Numbered from the stretch's first letter, positions 16,239 to 25,923 are shown. The stretch: 64,000 nucleotides of DNA from an uncultured Campylobacter sp. (GCF_937980635.1 NZ_CALJPG010000022.1:1-64000); one strand, 5' to 3'. Numbers and translations: made by a program. The notes: generated by a model not told the origin, from the letters alone.

Positions 16239-17287
16239 AAATATATCACCTAAGCCACACCGATCTGGACGGCTACGGTGCGCAGTTCGTCGCGGCGCAC
16301 TATTTGACGGACGTAGAATTTTTCAATGCCAACTACGGCAAGGAGATAAACGAAAAATTTGATCTCATCCTCGCTAGTATCGATGAAAGGCTCGCTGCAG
16401 ACGCGGACGAGAAAAGCCTGGTTTTAATCACCGATCTAAATTTACTACCTGCGCAGTGCGAGAAATTTAACGGCGAGCTGGCACGTCGAAACGCTCGCGT
16501 AATCCTTTTGGATCATCATCAAAGCGGGCTTGAGTGCGCGAAAAAATTCCCGTGGTATTTTTTGGATTCATCGCGCTGCGCCACGAAGATCACCTATGAT
16601 TTTTTCAGCGCGATGTTTGGCGGCTCGCCGCGGCTGGATAAGTTCGTGCGCGTCGTAAACGCCGTGGATATCTGGCTAAAGGAGCAGAGCGAGTTTGAGC
16701 TCGGCAAGGTCTGCCTCGGCATGGTCTCGGGCGCGAAAGAGATTAACAAGATCATGTTTGAGCGGGAGAGCAGGGATTATATCTTTTTCTTGCTAGAAAA
16801 AATTTTAAAATTTCAAGATGAGGCGGACGCACACATCGCGCTAGATAGCGCGCTGCACGGCATAAAGAAAGAATTTTTTAAAAGCGATCACGACGATACG
16901 CTAAGCAATCTCGTCTCGCATTTCGTAGTCGATCGCCTAAGCGCGCAAAAGCAGCGCTTCGAGATCAGCTATCTAGGTAAAAAGGGCATTTTGACCTACA
17001 ATATCGGCAACGTAAGCGTCATCGGCAACGACTTTTTGACGCAAAACCCCGATGTCGATTTTTTCATCGACGTAACGAGCAAGAAAACACTCAGCTTCCG
17101 CGCCGACGGCAAGATCGACGTAAGCGAAATGGCAAAGCTGCTCCTCGGCGGCGGCGGGCACGTAAACGCGAGCGGCGGGATGTTTGCGGGCTTTAAGGAC
17201 GCGAGCTCGTACGAAGCCGTAAAGGCGCAAATCGTGGATCTGATCGAGAAAAAAACCCAAATTTCAAAGGAAGAAGATGAAAACTAA
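16235..17287 (+). CDS. DHH family phosphoesterase
   Basis: The 350-residue protein has the metal-binding aspartates in HTDLDGYG (D10, D12), a further Asp in ITDLNL (D67) and the D93-H94-H95 motif in LLDHHQSG. The C-terminal GGGGHVNASGG (about 305-315) is the DHHA1 substrate-binding motif. Family members cleave phosphodiesters such as nanoRNA, pAp or cyclic dinucleotides. The domain order is that of NrnA-like proteins, but sequence alone does not fix the substrate. It overlaps the Rrf2 gene and the following small gene (11 bp), forming a three-gene operon. Confidence 0.82.
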   Translation: MKIYHLSHTDLDGYGAQFVAAHYLTDVEFFNANYGKEINEKFDLILASIDERLAADADEKSLVLITDLNLLPAQCEKFNGELARRNARVILLDHHQSGLECAKKFPWYFLDSSRCATKITYDFFSAMFGGSPRLDKFVRVVNAVDIWLKEQSEFELGKVCLGMVSGAKEINKIMFERESRDYIFFLLEKILKFQDEADAHIALDSALHGIKKEFFKSDHDDTLSNLVSHFVVDRLSAQKQRFEISYLGKKGILTYNIGNVSVIGNDFLTQNPDVDFFIDVTSKKTLSFRADGKIDVSEMAKLLLGGGGHVNASGGMFAGFKDASSYEAVKAQIVDLIEKKTQISKEEDEN

Positions 17288-17519
17288 TGACGAAAAAATC
17301 GCCGAGCAGGACCTCATCTACGAGATCAATATCCTGCTTGACGCGATGCTGCTTTATGCGGGCATCAAGCGCGAGCGGCTCGCCGATGCGGCGCAGCTAT
17401 ACATCGAAAATATCGACACGGTGCTTGCAAACTCGGACGCTAGCGGTGCAGACGAGGTGATCGCCGTTGTCGAGTTTTTACGCAGCAAACACGCAGAGCT
17501 ATTCGAAAATAAGGGCTAG
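17277..17519 (+). CDS. conserved-looking small acidic protein, function unknown
   Basis: The 80-residue acidic protein is predicted to be helical (EINILLDAMLLYAGIKRERLADAAQLYIENI), with no cysteine, signal or membrane segment. It begins inside the end of the DHH gene, with AAAGGAAG upstream, and ends the operon. Its normal codon use and tight spacing support a real gene. I do not recognise the family. Confidence 0.7.
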   Translation: MKTNDEKIAEQDLIYEINILLDAMLLYAGIKRERLADAAQLYIENIDTVLANSDASGADEVIAVVEFLRSKHAELFENKG

Positions 17520-18556
17520 CTCGCGGAATTTTAAGCGAAATTTTGCGAGCTAGAATTTTACGAAGCACAAACTATGCGGAGTAAAATTTTATCGAGCGTG
17601 AAATTTATGGAGCGAGAAATCCGCGAGATAAAATTTTGCGAAATAGAATTTATAAAACGTGAAATACGAATTTTTGCGGACTTAGGCTCAAAATTTTAAA
17701 ATTTAGCAGGCAGGCTTTGCGAATAAAATTTTATGGCATGGCGGTTGCAAAATTTACTTTTAAAATTTTATGCCGTCAAACAAGAGCAAAATTTCAAGGC
17801 TTAGATTTTCCGCGCAATAGCAAATTTAAAAATTTAAGTGCATTTTGCAGCACGAAATTTTGCAAAAAATTTAGACAACGCGGGGCGGCTCTGCGTAAAA
17901 TTCTAATCTAGGCTTCGCGCGGAATTTGCATCAAAACTCCGCGAGGAATTTTGCGCTCAACTAAAGCGCAAAATTAAAATATAAAGGCGCACTCTCCGCT
18001 TGCCGACGCGGTACAAAGAGTGCACTGATCGTGGAATTTTAAATTTAAAAGCACAATTCTGCCGTCAAAGATCAGAGAAATGGCGTGGCATCCAGGCTTG
18101 CCGATAATGACAAAGCTCGCTTTGAAAGGAAGGGAGAATTTTATCTGCAAAAGCGCAGAGATGGCATTTTAAGATACTTTTGCCATTTCTAAGCGAAAAA
18201 GATCCGCGCTGGAGGCTTTTAAGAAAGCGCGCTTGATAAAATATTATCGCTAGATATGGCACAGGTGCAGGTAAGTACGCCCGAACGCGGCGCTCTATAG
18301 TCGCAAAGCCAGGCGTTGTAAAATAAAAAGCTTGGGTAGAGCGCTTAGAAACAAAATATCGCGAAATAAGACGTCTGCAAAGCAAGGTGCCTATAAGATG
18401 AAGCGTCGTAAAATAGAATAGAAAGCAACACGTGGATAAAATAAGTACCGTGAAGCAGGATTTTGTAGCAGTAACGCAGGACGCGAGTAAATTTTAAGCC
18501 GGCGATGCGCTAAATTTTGAAATTTTATGAATTTAAAACTTTATGAAAGGATAGAA
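17520..18556. repeat. 1-kb repeat-rich spacer, no gene seen
   Basis: From 17520 to about 18060 AAAATTTTA cores recur every 20-40 bp next to GCGGA/GCGAG boxes. From 18060 to 18480 the DNA is less repetitive but has no credible frame: open frames at 17717-17911 and 18065-18385 lack ribosome-binding sites and protein-like composition. Confidence 0.5.
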
Positions 18557-19750
18557 ATGAAAAAGATTTTTTTGTTTGCATGTCTCATGCTTTTGGGTTC
18601 GCAGCTTTTCGGCGACGATAAGGTTTATCGCCTAAGACTTGCTAGCACGTGGGAGGCGACTACGCCCGTTTTGGGCGCTGCTGCTGAGGATTTTAAAAAC
18701 TATGCCGAAAGCCTTAGCGGTGGTAGGCTTCAGATCCGCATCGATACGCCGAGCAAGCACAAGGCAAGCTTTGGCGTATTCGACTTCGTCAAAAGCGGTC
18801 AATACGATCTAGGATATACTTCGCTTTATTATTATAAAGGCAAAGACGCCAAAACTATGCTCTGGACGGCGGTGCCTTTCGGTATGACTACTGATGAGCA
18901 ACACGCGTGGTATTACTATGGTGGTGGGCGAGAGCTTAATGATAAGATGTTCGCGCAATACGGCATGAAGACCTTTTTGATGGGATCTACCGGCATGCAA
19001 ATGGGCGGCTGGTTTAAAAAAGAGATCAACTCAGTCGCGGATTTACAAGGGCTTAAATTCCGCATACCGGGGCTAGGTGGAGAGGTGATGAGTAAGCTGG
19101 GTGCCACTATAAACACAGTGCCTACGGGCGAGCTATTTATGGCGTTAGAAATGGGTACGATCGATGCGGTCGAGTGGGTAAGCCCTGTCTATGATATGCC
19201 ACTTGGATTTCATAAAGTGGCTAAATACTACTACACAGGCTGGCAAGAACCTATGGGAGACTGCCAGCTGCTGGTAAATCAAAAGGCGCTAGAGAAGCTG
19301 CCTGCGGATCTTCAAGCGATATTAGAGGCTGCGGCAAGACTTGCTGGCGAGAACTTCCAAAATAAGGGCTTTTACGAAAACGCTCGCATTTGGGCGGAGT
19401 TAAAAGCGCAGTTTCCGGATGTGCAGGTGCGCGACTTTCCTGCGGACGTAATAGCCGCGCTTAAAAAAGCAACGAATGAAATCTTAGACGAGGAAGCGGC
19501 GAAAGATCCGATGTTTAAAGAGATCTTAGACAGCCAGCGCGCGTTTTTGAAAATCGGTAGAGAATGGAATAAAATAAGCACCGTAGCCTACATAAATAAC
19601 GTAAGCGGTATTGCGGGCGAAAGTGCAGCAAATCCAATCTCCGCAGGCTCTAGCGGTACAACAAACTCAGATTCTGCAAGCAGCGAAAATCACGGCGCTG
19701 CGAGCGATTCTAACGCGACGGACGGCAAAAATTTAGGAGCGACAAAGTAA
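18557..19750 (+). CDS. TRAP-type (DctP family) periplasmic solute-binding protein, orphan
   Basis: The 397-residue protein has a signal peptide (MKKIF then hydrophobic residues 4-18, ending LFGD). The mature part matches DctP-family binding proteins: LRLASTWEATTPVLGAAAEDF, the QYDLGYTS segment, LKFRIPGLGGEVMSKLGA (the carboxylate-binding Arg region), GELFMALEMGTIDAVEWVSP and FHKVAKYYY. The 'YYTGWQEP' stretch is typical of the branch binding 2-oxo or aromatic acids, though the ligand is not fixed. No DctQ or DctM membrane partners are nearby. The last 49 residues are a Ser/Ala/Asn-rich tail, probably disordered. The ATG at 18557 has AAAGGAT ahead and gives a proper signal peptide, unlike the frame's earlier ATG at 18527. 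Confidence 0.88.
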   Translation: MKKIFLFACLMLLGSQLFGDDKVYRLRLASTWEATTPVLGAAAEDFKNYAESLSGGRLQIRIDTPSKHKASFGVFDFVKSGQYDLGYTSLYYYKGKDAKTMLWTAVPFGMTTDEQHAWYYYGGGRELNDKMFAQYGMKTFLMGSTGMQMGGWFKKEINSVADLQGLKFRIPGLGGEVMSKLGATINTVPTGELFMALEMGTIDAVEWVSPVYDMPLGFHKVAKYYYTGWQEPMGDCQLLVNQKALEKLPADLQAILEAAARLAGENFQNKGFYENARIWAELKAQFPDVQVRDFPADVIAALKKATNEILDEEAAKDPMFKEILDSQRAFLKIGREWNKISTVAYINNVSGIAGESAANPISAGSSGTTNSDSASSENHGAASDSNATDGKNLGATK

Positions 19751-19871
19751 AGTAGGTGCTGCTAGCGATAAAAATTAAAGCGAGACGAACAGACCGGCAC
19801 AATAAGTAGCTCAGGCACGACAAGCGGCAGAAATTTTAACTACTTTTGCATAAAGTAAATGGAATTCTGCC

Positions 19872-19967
19872 GCAGCAGCTTTGGTGCAATAGCTTCAATA
19901 TCAGAGCCTAGTTTCATAAATCTCGTCCGCAAGCAGGCAGAAGCTTTGGCGCAATAGCTTTAACATC
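19872..19967. repeat. imperfect 31-bp direct repeat
   Basis: GCAGCAGCTTTGGTGCAATA (19872 onward) and GCAGAAGCTTTGGCGCAATA (19937 onward) continue alike through AGCTT-AA-ATC. The copies are 65 bp apart. Confidence 0.7.
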
Positions 19968-20639
19968 GCAAGCAGCGTGATCTGGCGCAGCAAAGGGCTC
20001 CCGCGTGAAAATAGAACGCCAAAAACACACGATAAAATAAAATTATAAAAATTGTGAATTCCAAGCACAACGGAATTCGGAATTTTAAATCTAAAATTTT
20101 AAAATCAAAATTTATGGATTTCAGACGGAGCGCGAAACTACTCCGGTTATGCTAGAAACCGGCATTTGCGACCATTAAGACTAAAAGCCGCGTCTAGCGT
20201 TTTAAAAGTCTATGAGCCTTTTGCATTCATCTATTAAAATCACAAAAATCGCATTTGCGTTATTAAAATTACAGCGCTACTTGATACATAAAATCAGCCT
20301 GCGCGCGTTAAAATTTAATCAATAATGTAATTTGGTAAGATTTGTCGCGATAAAATAGCCTTATTATCATGCTTATTTTTAAAATTTACTTTATTGCGCC
20401 ACTTTTATTAAGACTAAATTTATTAGGATTTGTTAAATCACGAACGACTGATCTCTTGCCGCCGCATCTATTAACGCAATAGCAGATAAATTTCTAACCG
20501 TGCTCTTATCGATAGCGTAACTACGCCACAAAAGCATATTAATACCGCGGAATTTATTAAATTTTTGAAATTTTTGATCTTTAAAATATCACAAGACGGC
20601 TAGATCGCTAAAAATTTCATATTATTTGAATTGATTGTT

Positions 20640-20674
20640 AAAAAATAGATTCGGAAGCATAGCCCCCGAATCTA
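20640..20674 (-). terminator. intrinsic terminator of fdhF
   Basis: The perfect 9-bp stem TAGATTCGG (20646-20654) pairs with CCGAATCTA (20666-20674) around an 11-base loop. The plus-strand A-run 20640-20645 gives the U-run on the fdhF transcript, about 20 bp after its stop. Confidence 0.8.
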
Positions 20675-20691
20675 CGGATAAAATTAAATTC

Positions 20692-22959
20692 TTAGAATTT
20701 AATCGGATGGTGGTGGAAGTCGTCGTAAACGACTTTATTGGTTTGAAATTTAATGCGCTTAAGCTCGCGGATACGCAAAAATTCCTCTTCATCGATCTTT
20801 TTAATCTGAATCGCTGCCTTAAACGTAGGCGTTTTGGCGATGAGATCCCAGCCGCCGCTGGTTAGCTCGTTGCAGCAGCTCTCCCAGTAGTGATAAGACA
20901 TCTGAATGATACCATCCATTATACACTCGGTGATGTCGGCCTTGATCGCGATATAGCCGTAGCGGCTCCACGCGACGATGAAATCGCCCTGCGAAATTCC
21001 ATATCGTTCGGCGAGTTTCGGATTCATTTCCGCAATCGGTCCTATCGCGTCGCCGCCCTGCTCAACGGTCTTAGAGCGCCTAGTCATCGCGCCTCCTGCG
21101 TACTCGTAAACCTTACGCGTAGTTAGAAGCTGTATCGGGAACTCTGCATCGGTCTTCTCGTCCACGGAGCCCGCCATTACAGGATAATCTTTCGGCATAT
21201 TCATACGCTTTGCGAACTCCTCTTTGGCGCTTTCAATCTTGCTCTTATCATCCACGAATAGAACTGGGACGAAATTTCCTTTACCGTCCGGAGTAAAGAA
21301 TTTCTTATCAAGATACAATGCAGGTCCGCCCATAGAATTCTCATCAGGGCACGGCCAGTGAAGTCCGTGGTATTTTTTGATGCGGTAATAGCTCATTCCG
21401 CCGTAATTGTGCGGAGCTACTCTGCGCACCTCTTCCCAAATCTGCTCTGGAGATTGAAATGTGAAATAATCACCTAGTCCTAGGCGTCTGGCAAGCTCGC
21501 AGATGATAGCCCAATCTTGTCTAGCTTGTCCCGGAGGGGCAACTACAATTTCGCTATGCTGTACGCGGCGCTCGGCATTAGCATAAGTGCCCTCCTTCTC
21601 GCCGCTGCAAGCTCCAGGAAGCACGACATCTGCTTTGCGACTCGTCTCAGTTAAGAAAATATCTTGGATCACATACATCTCTACCTGCGAAATCGCGCGC
21701 AAGAAGTGGTTTGCGTTCGGATCGGTCATAACCGGGTTTTCGCCCATCGTCCAGAAAAATTTTACCCTACCGTCAAGAATTGCGTCAGGCACTTCGGTTT
21801 TATGAATGCCGATCTTGCCGTTTAGATGACCTTTTGGTAAATTCCACTGGCGCTCAAACCAATCACGGGCACTCTCATCGGTCACAGCTTTATAGCCGGT
21901 AAATACGTTAGGAAGCATTCCCATATCGCAGCAGCCTTGAACGTTTTCTTGTCCGCGGATCGGTAGATCGCCGCTTCCGAGCTCGCCTACGTTGCCCGTT
22001 ACGAGCATTAAATTTGAAATATCACAAACCGCACCCACGCCGTGGTTGAAGTGAGTTACACCCATTCCGTGCGTGATAACCGCAGGTCGCGTAGTAGCGT
22101 AAATTCTAGCCGCTTTTCTAATATCCTCGGCATTTAGCCTAGTGTATTTAGCTACGGCTTCAGGCGAATAATCCTTAACCGCCTCTTTTACATATTCAAA
22201 ACCCTTAGTGTATTTCTCAACGAATTCGTGATTTACCAAATCCTCGTCGATAATAGCATGGATTAAAGCGTTTATAACCGGGATATTGTGCTCCGGCTCA
22301 AGCTGGAGGTGGATATCTGCGCGATTTGCAAATTCCGTCTTAACCGGGTCAATGACGATGAGTTTAGCGCCTCTATTTAACGCTCTTTGAACGTGCATAG
22401 CTACGATCGGATGGCCATTTTCCGGGTTTGAGCCGATCATCATAATGCAGTTGCTGTGAGTTCCGATCTCCGTGAAGCTATTTGTAGCCGCTCCGTTACC
22501 GATTGTTTTGGCAAGACCTGCCACAGTCGGAGCGTGTCAAATGCGCGCGCAGTGATCGATATTATTCGTGCCTAAAATTCTAAGTAGCTTCTGCGCTACG
22601 TAGTTATCCTCATGCGTACAGCGTGCGGAATAGTTTCCGGCTATCGCGTCGGCGCCGTATTTTTCTTTAACTTCTAGCATTTTTTTAGCAACTAGATCAA
22701 GCGCTTCATCCCAGCTAGCTTCGACCAAATCGCCGTCTTTGCTAAATTTACCGTCCTTTTTTCGGATCAACGGTGTCGTAAGCCTATCTCTAGAGCCTAC
22801 GTAATTCCATCCGTAATAACCTTTCAAACATAAACAACCCTGATTTACGGGGTTGTCGCTTACGCCGGTTGCGGATTTGATATAATTGTCTTCCGCAGTC
22901 AGCTCGATTTGACAGCCTGTGCCACAATAAGGGCATATGACCTTGCCTTTATTCGCCAT
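20692..22959 (-). CDS. fdhF: formate dehydrogenase H, selenocysteine-containing (UGA read through)
   Basis: FdhF oxidises formate to CO2 with a molybdopterin cofactor and is the formate-oxidising arm of formate hydrogenlyase. The 755-residue protein has the N-terminal [4Fe-4S] ligands C9, C12, C16 and C42 and K46 near the cluster. At codon 141 an in-frame TGA (22537-22539) stands where E. coli FdhH has Sec140, in CARI-U-HAPTVAGL, directly followed by the catalytic His142. The reading frame is intact on both sides. A SECIS-like hairpin follows the UGA. Later parts show the molybdopterin-binding NPENGHP, GTHFNHGVGAVCD-like and ENVQG motifs and a C-terminal domain with TTRKVYEYAGGAMTRRS. The ATG at 22957-22959 has AAAGGAGA just upstream, and the frame's earlier ATG is rejected. 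It is divergent from the hyf operon. Confidence 0.95.
22499..22539 (-). other. UGA selenocysteine codon and SECIS element of fdhF
   Basis: After the UGA the mRNA folds with lower pair CCGA/UCGG and upper stem GGCA/UGCC closing a loop with GGUCU. GGUCU begins 19 bases after the UGA, the same distance as in E. coli fdhF as I remember it. This is the binding site for SelB-Sec-tRNA. Confidence 0.9.
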
Positions 22960-23018
22960 ATTTTCTCCTTTCGAAAATACTAAACATGCAAAATTACCAT
23001 ATATGCAATTTCGGCACA

Positions 23019-23024
23019 ATTATA
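23019..23024 (-). promoter_or_regulatory. -10 box for fdhF
   Basis: TATAAT on the minus strand (ATTATA on plus), about 60 bp before the fdhF ATG, preceded in that direction by T-rich TTCAATTTTATTTTAGG. Confidence 0.5.
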
Positions 23025-23159
23025 TAAATTCTTACCTAAAATAAAATTGAAATTTTGCCTTAAGCTAAAAGAATTTTTTCAATTATAATTAGGAGTAAGT
23101 TGGGGTAATTTCAGTAGTAATTTAAATTTTAAAATATACTTTAATACTGATATACTAGA

Positions 23160-23232
23160 CTTTTAAAGCAAATAATCAACGAACCGGTTTAAAAAAGAAA
23201 TTAGTTTTTAAATTTAAGCTTTTAAAGCAAAT
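23160..23232. repeat. 14-bp direct repeat in the hyf/fdhF control region
   Basis: CTTTTAAAGCAAAT occurs exactly at 23160-23173 and 23219-23232, 59 bp apart. Both continue as (T)-A-ATCAA with a one-base difference in length. These are candidate regulator sites. Confidence 0.7.
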
Positions 23233-23291
23233 TTATCAAATAAATTCCAAATATCGTCAGATAAATGACGGAATTTTTTTACGGACTTAAA

Positions 23292-23297
23292 TATAAT
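23292..23297 (+). promoter_or_regulatory. -10 box for the hyf operon
   Basis: TATAAT preceded by the T-run of GAATTTTTTTACGGACTTAA. A ribosome-binding site AAGGAGAAAGG lies just before the hyfA ATG at 23354. Confidence 0.55.
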
Positions 23298-23353
23298 TAC
23301 ACCAAAATTTTTAGTAAAAAATTTTTAAAATTCCTTAAGTCAAGGAGAAAGGT

Positions 23354-23953
23354 ATGAAACAACATAAATTTGTAATCTGCGATTACAAACGATGTATCGG
23401 TTGCACGACGTGCATGGCAGCCTGTTACTCAAGTGCCTACGAGCGCGGCAAGCTTGCTAAATCGCGACTTACCGTGCTTAGACAGGCTTACGGTGTTATG
23501 CCTACGCAGTGCAGGCAGTGCGATGACGGACCATGCGCAAACGTCTGTCCTACCGGTGCGCTTCGCTTCGATAATAACTATATCGAATTGCACGAAGAAA
23601 TTTGCATCGGATGCAAGATGTGTACGCTCGCCTGTCCTTATGGCGCGATCAGCTCGAATGCCGAGCTTATGCCGTCAGTAAATTATGCGGTCGAGCCGAA
23701 GTATTATCTAGAGATCGAAAGCCAAGCGGGCGCCAAAAGCACCGCCATCAAATGCGATCTATGCAACGGACGCGAGAACGGTCCTGCATGCGTTGAGGTT
23801 TGCCCAACTAGCGCTATCATTATGATAGATCCTAAAGAGGGCAAGCATAAATTGGGCTTTGCGATAGACTACGATGCGGCTAATGCTTTTGCAAAAGACG
23901 TGTTAAACGGCGAAATCAGTTGCGTCGCCAAAAAAGAAGGAGGCGCAAAATGA
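23354..23953 (+). CDS. hyfA: formate hydrogenlyase electron-transfer ferredoxin subunit HyfA
   Basis: This 199-residue polyferredoxin links FdhF to the hydrogenase. Its first cluster is C14-x2-C17-x2-C20-x3-C24. Further sets are CRQCDDGPCANVCP near residue 54, CIGCKMCTLACP near 84 and CDLCNGRENGPACVEVCP near 135, giving four [4Fe-4S] sites as in HycB/HyfA/HydN. There is no signal peptide, so it acts on the cytoplasmic side. It is the first gene of an eleven-gene operon with overlaps or gaps of at most 10 bp, and overlaps hyfB by ATGA. Confidence 0.92.
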   Translation: MKQHKFVICDYKRCIGCTTCMAACYSSAYERGKLAKSRLTVLRQAYGVMPTQCRQCDDGPCANVCPTGALRFDNNYIELHEEICIGCKMCTLACPYGAISSNAELMPSVNYAVEPKYYLEIESQAGAKSTAIKCDLCNGRENGPACVEVCPTSAIIMIDPKEGKHKLGFAIDYDAANAFAKDVLNGEISCVAKKEGGAK

Positions 23954-25923
23954 TAAGCGTCTATACTTTATTTATCGTCAGTGCAGTAATTAGTATTCTT
24001 TTATACTGCGCTCCAAAAACTGCCGTTAAGGTGGGATTTGGATTAGGTGCTATCAGCTGTTTTTATGCGATGTGCCATTTCGTAGCCAATATGGGCGTAA
24101 GCGACAGCTTCGTTTTAGGCGGCACTTTCTTATATGCGCCAAAATTTGCTTTAAGTCCGCTTGGAAATTTCTTCAGCTTCGTAGTCGTTTTTATAGGCTT
24201 TGCAAGCAGCGTTTACGGCATGAGCTACGCCGAAGAATATATCGGAAAGGCAAATATCGGCGTTTTTGCATGTTTATTTAATACCTTCATCTTATCTATG
24301 CTTTTAGTTATCAGTGCGGATAATGTATTTTGCTTCGCTGTTTTATGGGAGCTTATGACGTTAATCTCGTCATTTCTAATCATAGTAAACGATGGCAAAG
24401 GCACGCTCAAAGCCGTTATGGTATATCTAGGCATAGCGCAGATCGGTGCATTTTGTATCACCTGTGGATTACTTATCATTGCAAACTACGCAGGCAGCTT
24501 CGAATTCGCGGAGTGGGGAAAAGTAAATATGCCTATGGGCGCTTCTGTAGCAGCATTCATCTTGTTTTTGGTCGGCTTCGGCTCAAAAGCGGGAATGTGG
24601 CCTTTTCACGTCTGGCTACCGCAAGCTCACCCTGCGGCTCCGTCAAATGTCTCTGCACTGATGAGTGGCGTCATGATTAAAGTAGCGCTCTTTACGCTTG
24701 TTAAATTTACGCTATTTTTGCCATTAAGCATCTATTTTGGACTTGCAGTTTTGATCCTAGGAGCAGCTAGCTCGCTTTTCGGCGTTTTATACGCGTTGTG
24801 CCAGCACGACTTTAAAGCGCTTCTTGCGTATCACTCGGTCGAAAATATTGGTATTATCTTGCTAGGTCTTGGCACCGGAATTTACGGCGTCGCAGCAGGC
24901 AATGTAACGCTAGCTGCAGTCGGATTTTTAGCAGGCTGCTACCACGTAGTAAATCACGCGATATTCAAAGGCTTACTATTCTTATGTGCAGGCTCAGTAA
25001 TCCACGCTACTCATACGCAGAATATGGACGTGCTAGGAGGGCTAGCTAAAAAAATGCCTCTAACTGCCGTCGGTATGTTTATCGGTATCATGGGTATCGC
25101 GGCACTTCCTCCGGTAAACGGCTTCGTTTCAGAGTGGTTTACCTATCAAGGAATGCTTCAAGGCGCTAAGGAAAGCGGAATTTTCATTAGATATGCCTTC
25201 TCTTTAGCGGTGGTCGCTCTTGCGCTCACCGGCGTTTTGGTCGGTATGCACCTTAAGCTTTATGCGGTAATCTTTGCAGGAACCCCAAGAGATGAAAAAA
25301 TTTGGGAGAACGCAAAAGAAAGCCCATTAGGAATGGTTTTAGGAATGATCATTTTGATGATAGGCTGCGTGGGATTTGGTGTAGGCGCACACTTCATAGT
25401 CGATTACATAATGCAGGCGGTAAATTCTATCACTTCCAATAGAGAATTTGTCGCAAGCCTAGGCGCTTCGTCAATCACTTCGCCTTTGGGAAGTATCGTC
25501 TCAACTCCTCTTATTGCAGTGATTTTGTGTTCTACAATGCTGCTTCCGTTTATCATCCTAGCAGTTATGAAAGCAAATCGTGACAAACCTCGCGAGACCG
25601 ATCCTTGGGCATGCGGCTTTAAATATAGCCCTCGCATGCAGATGACCGGCGGTCCTTTTACCGGTGATTTAAGAAAGATTATGGACTGGTTATTTAGAGG
25701 TCATAAACGCAGAATAGAGCAAAACGGCTACTTCGGACCGATCGAGTATCACAACCACCCACAAGACATTTGGTGGACGATGATTTATCAACCGGTAATC
25801 GATTGGAGTAAGAAGGTCGCCGATAAGATAGGAATTATTCAAAGCGGCTATGCAAATTTATATACGCTTTACATCCTAATCTATCTTTGCGCGATACTGG
25901 GCGTGGGCTTTTTCTTGATCTAG
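23950..25923 (+). CDS. hyfB: hydrogenase 4 membrane subunit HyfB (NuoL/antiporter-like)
   Basis: The 657-residue protein is almost entirely transmembrane helices. It has the NuoL/MrpA-type motifs LWELMTLISSFLII near residue 133, FGSKAGMWPFHVWLPQAHPAAPSNVSALMSG near 214-244, and the lysine-bearing HDFKALLAYHSVENIG near 285-300. These lysine and histidine sites are those linked to ion movement in complex I. A long C-terminal tail after the last core helix is typical of HyfB/HycC. The ATG at 23950 overlaps the hyfA stop, and the frame extends ten codons further upstream without support. Confidence 0.93.
   Translation: MISVYTLFIVSAVISILLYCAPKTAVKVGFGLGAISCFYAMCHFVANMGVSDSFVLGGTFLYAPKFALSPLGNFFSFVVVFIGFASSVYGMSYAEEYIGKANIGVFACLFNTFILSMLLVISADNVFCFAVLWELMTLISSFLIIVNDGKGTLKAVMVYLGIAQIGAFCITCGLLIIANYAGSFEFAEWGKVNMPMGASVAAFILFLVGFGSKAGMWPFHVWLPQAHPAAPSNVSALMSGVMIKVALFTLVKFTLFLPLSIYFGLAVLILGAASSLFGVLYALCQHDFKALLAYHSVENIGIILLGLGTGIYGVAAGNVTLAAVGFLAGCYHVVNHAIFKGLLFLCAGSVIHATHTQNMDVLGGLAKKMPLTAVGMFIGIMGIAALPPVNGFVSEWFTYQGMLQGAKESGIFIRYAFSLAVVALALTGVLVGMHLKLYAVIFAGTPRDEKIWENAKESPLGMVLGMIILMIGCVGFGVGAHFIVDYIMQAVNSITSNREFVASLGASSITSPLGSIVSTPLIAVILCSTMLLPFIILAVMKANRDKPRETDPWACGFKYSPRMQMTGGPFTGDLRKIMDWLFRGHKRRIEQNGYFGPIEYHNHPQDIWWTMIYQPVIDWSKKVADKIGIIQSGYANLYTLYILIYLCAILGVGFFLI

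Larger units (their letters stand above)
19751..20691. other. 940-bp spacer between the TRAP gene and fdhF, no gene seen
   Basis: The two genes converge. There is an imperfect 31-bp direct repeat (19872-19902 and 19937-19967), AAAATTTTAAAAT repeats at 20040-20120 and the fdhF terminator at its right end. No supported gene was found. Confidence 0.5.
22960..23353. promoter_or_regulatory. divergent control region of fdhF and the hyf operon
   Basis: This 394-bp AT-rich region holds promoters for both directions, an exact 14-bp direct repeat (23160-23173, 23219-23232) and a short inverted repeat (23255-23270). No gene is seen. No GG-N10-GC sigma-54 element with good spacing to either gene was noticed, unlike E. 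coli hyc/hyf. Confidence 0.6.

Noticed and set aside
18065..18385. 106-codon minus-strand frame in the spacer before the TRAP gene
   Set aside because: No ribosome-binding site, no protein-like pattern, isolated.
22537..23019. fdhF read as two broken genes separated by a stop
   Set aside because: The stop is a TGA at the known selenocysteine position, followed by a matching SECIS hairpin, and both sides are intact.
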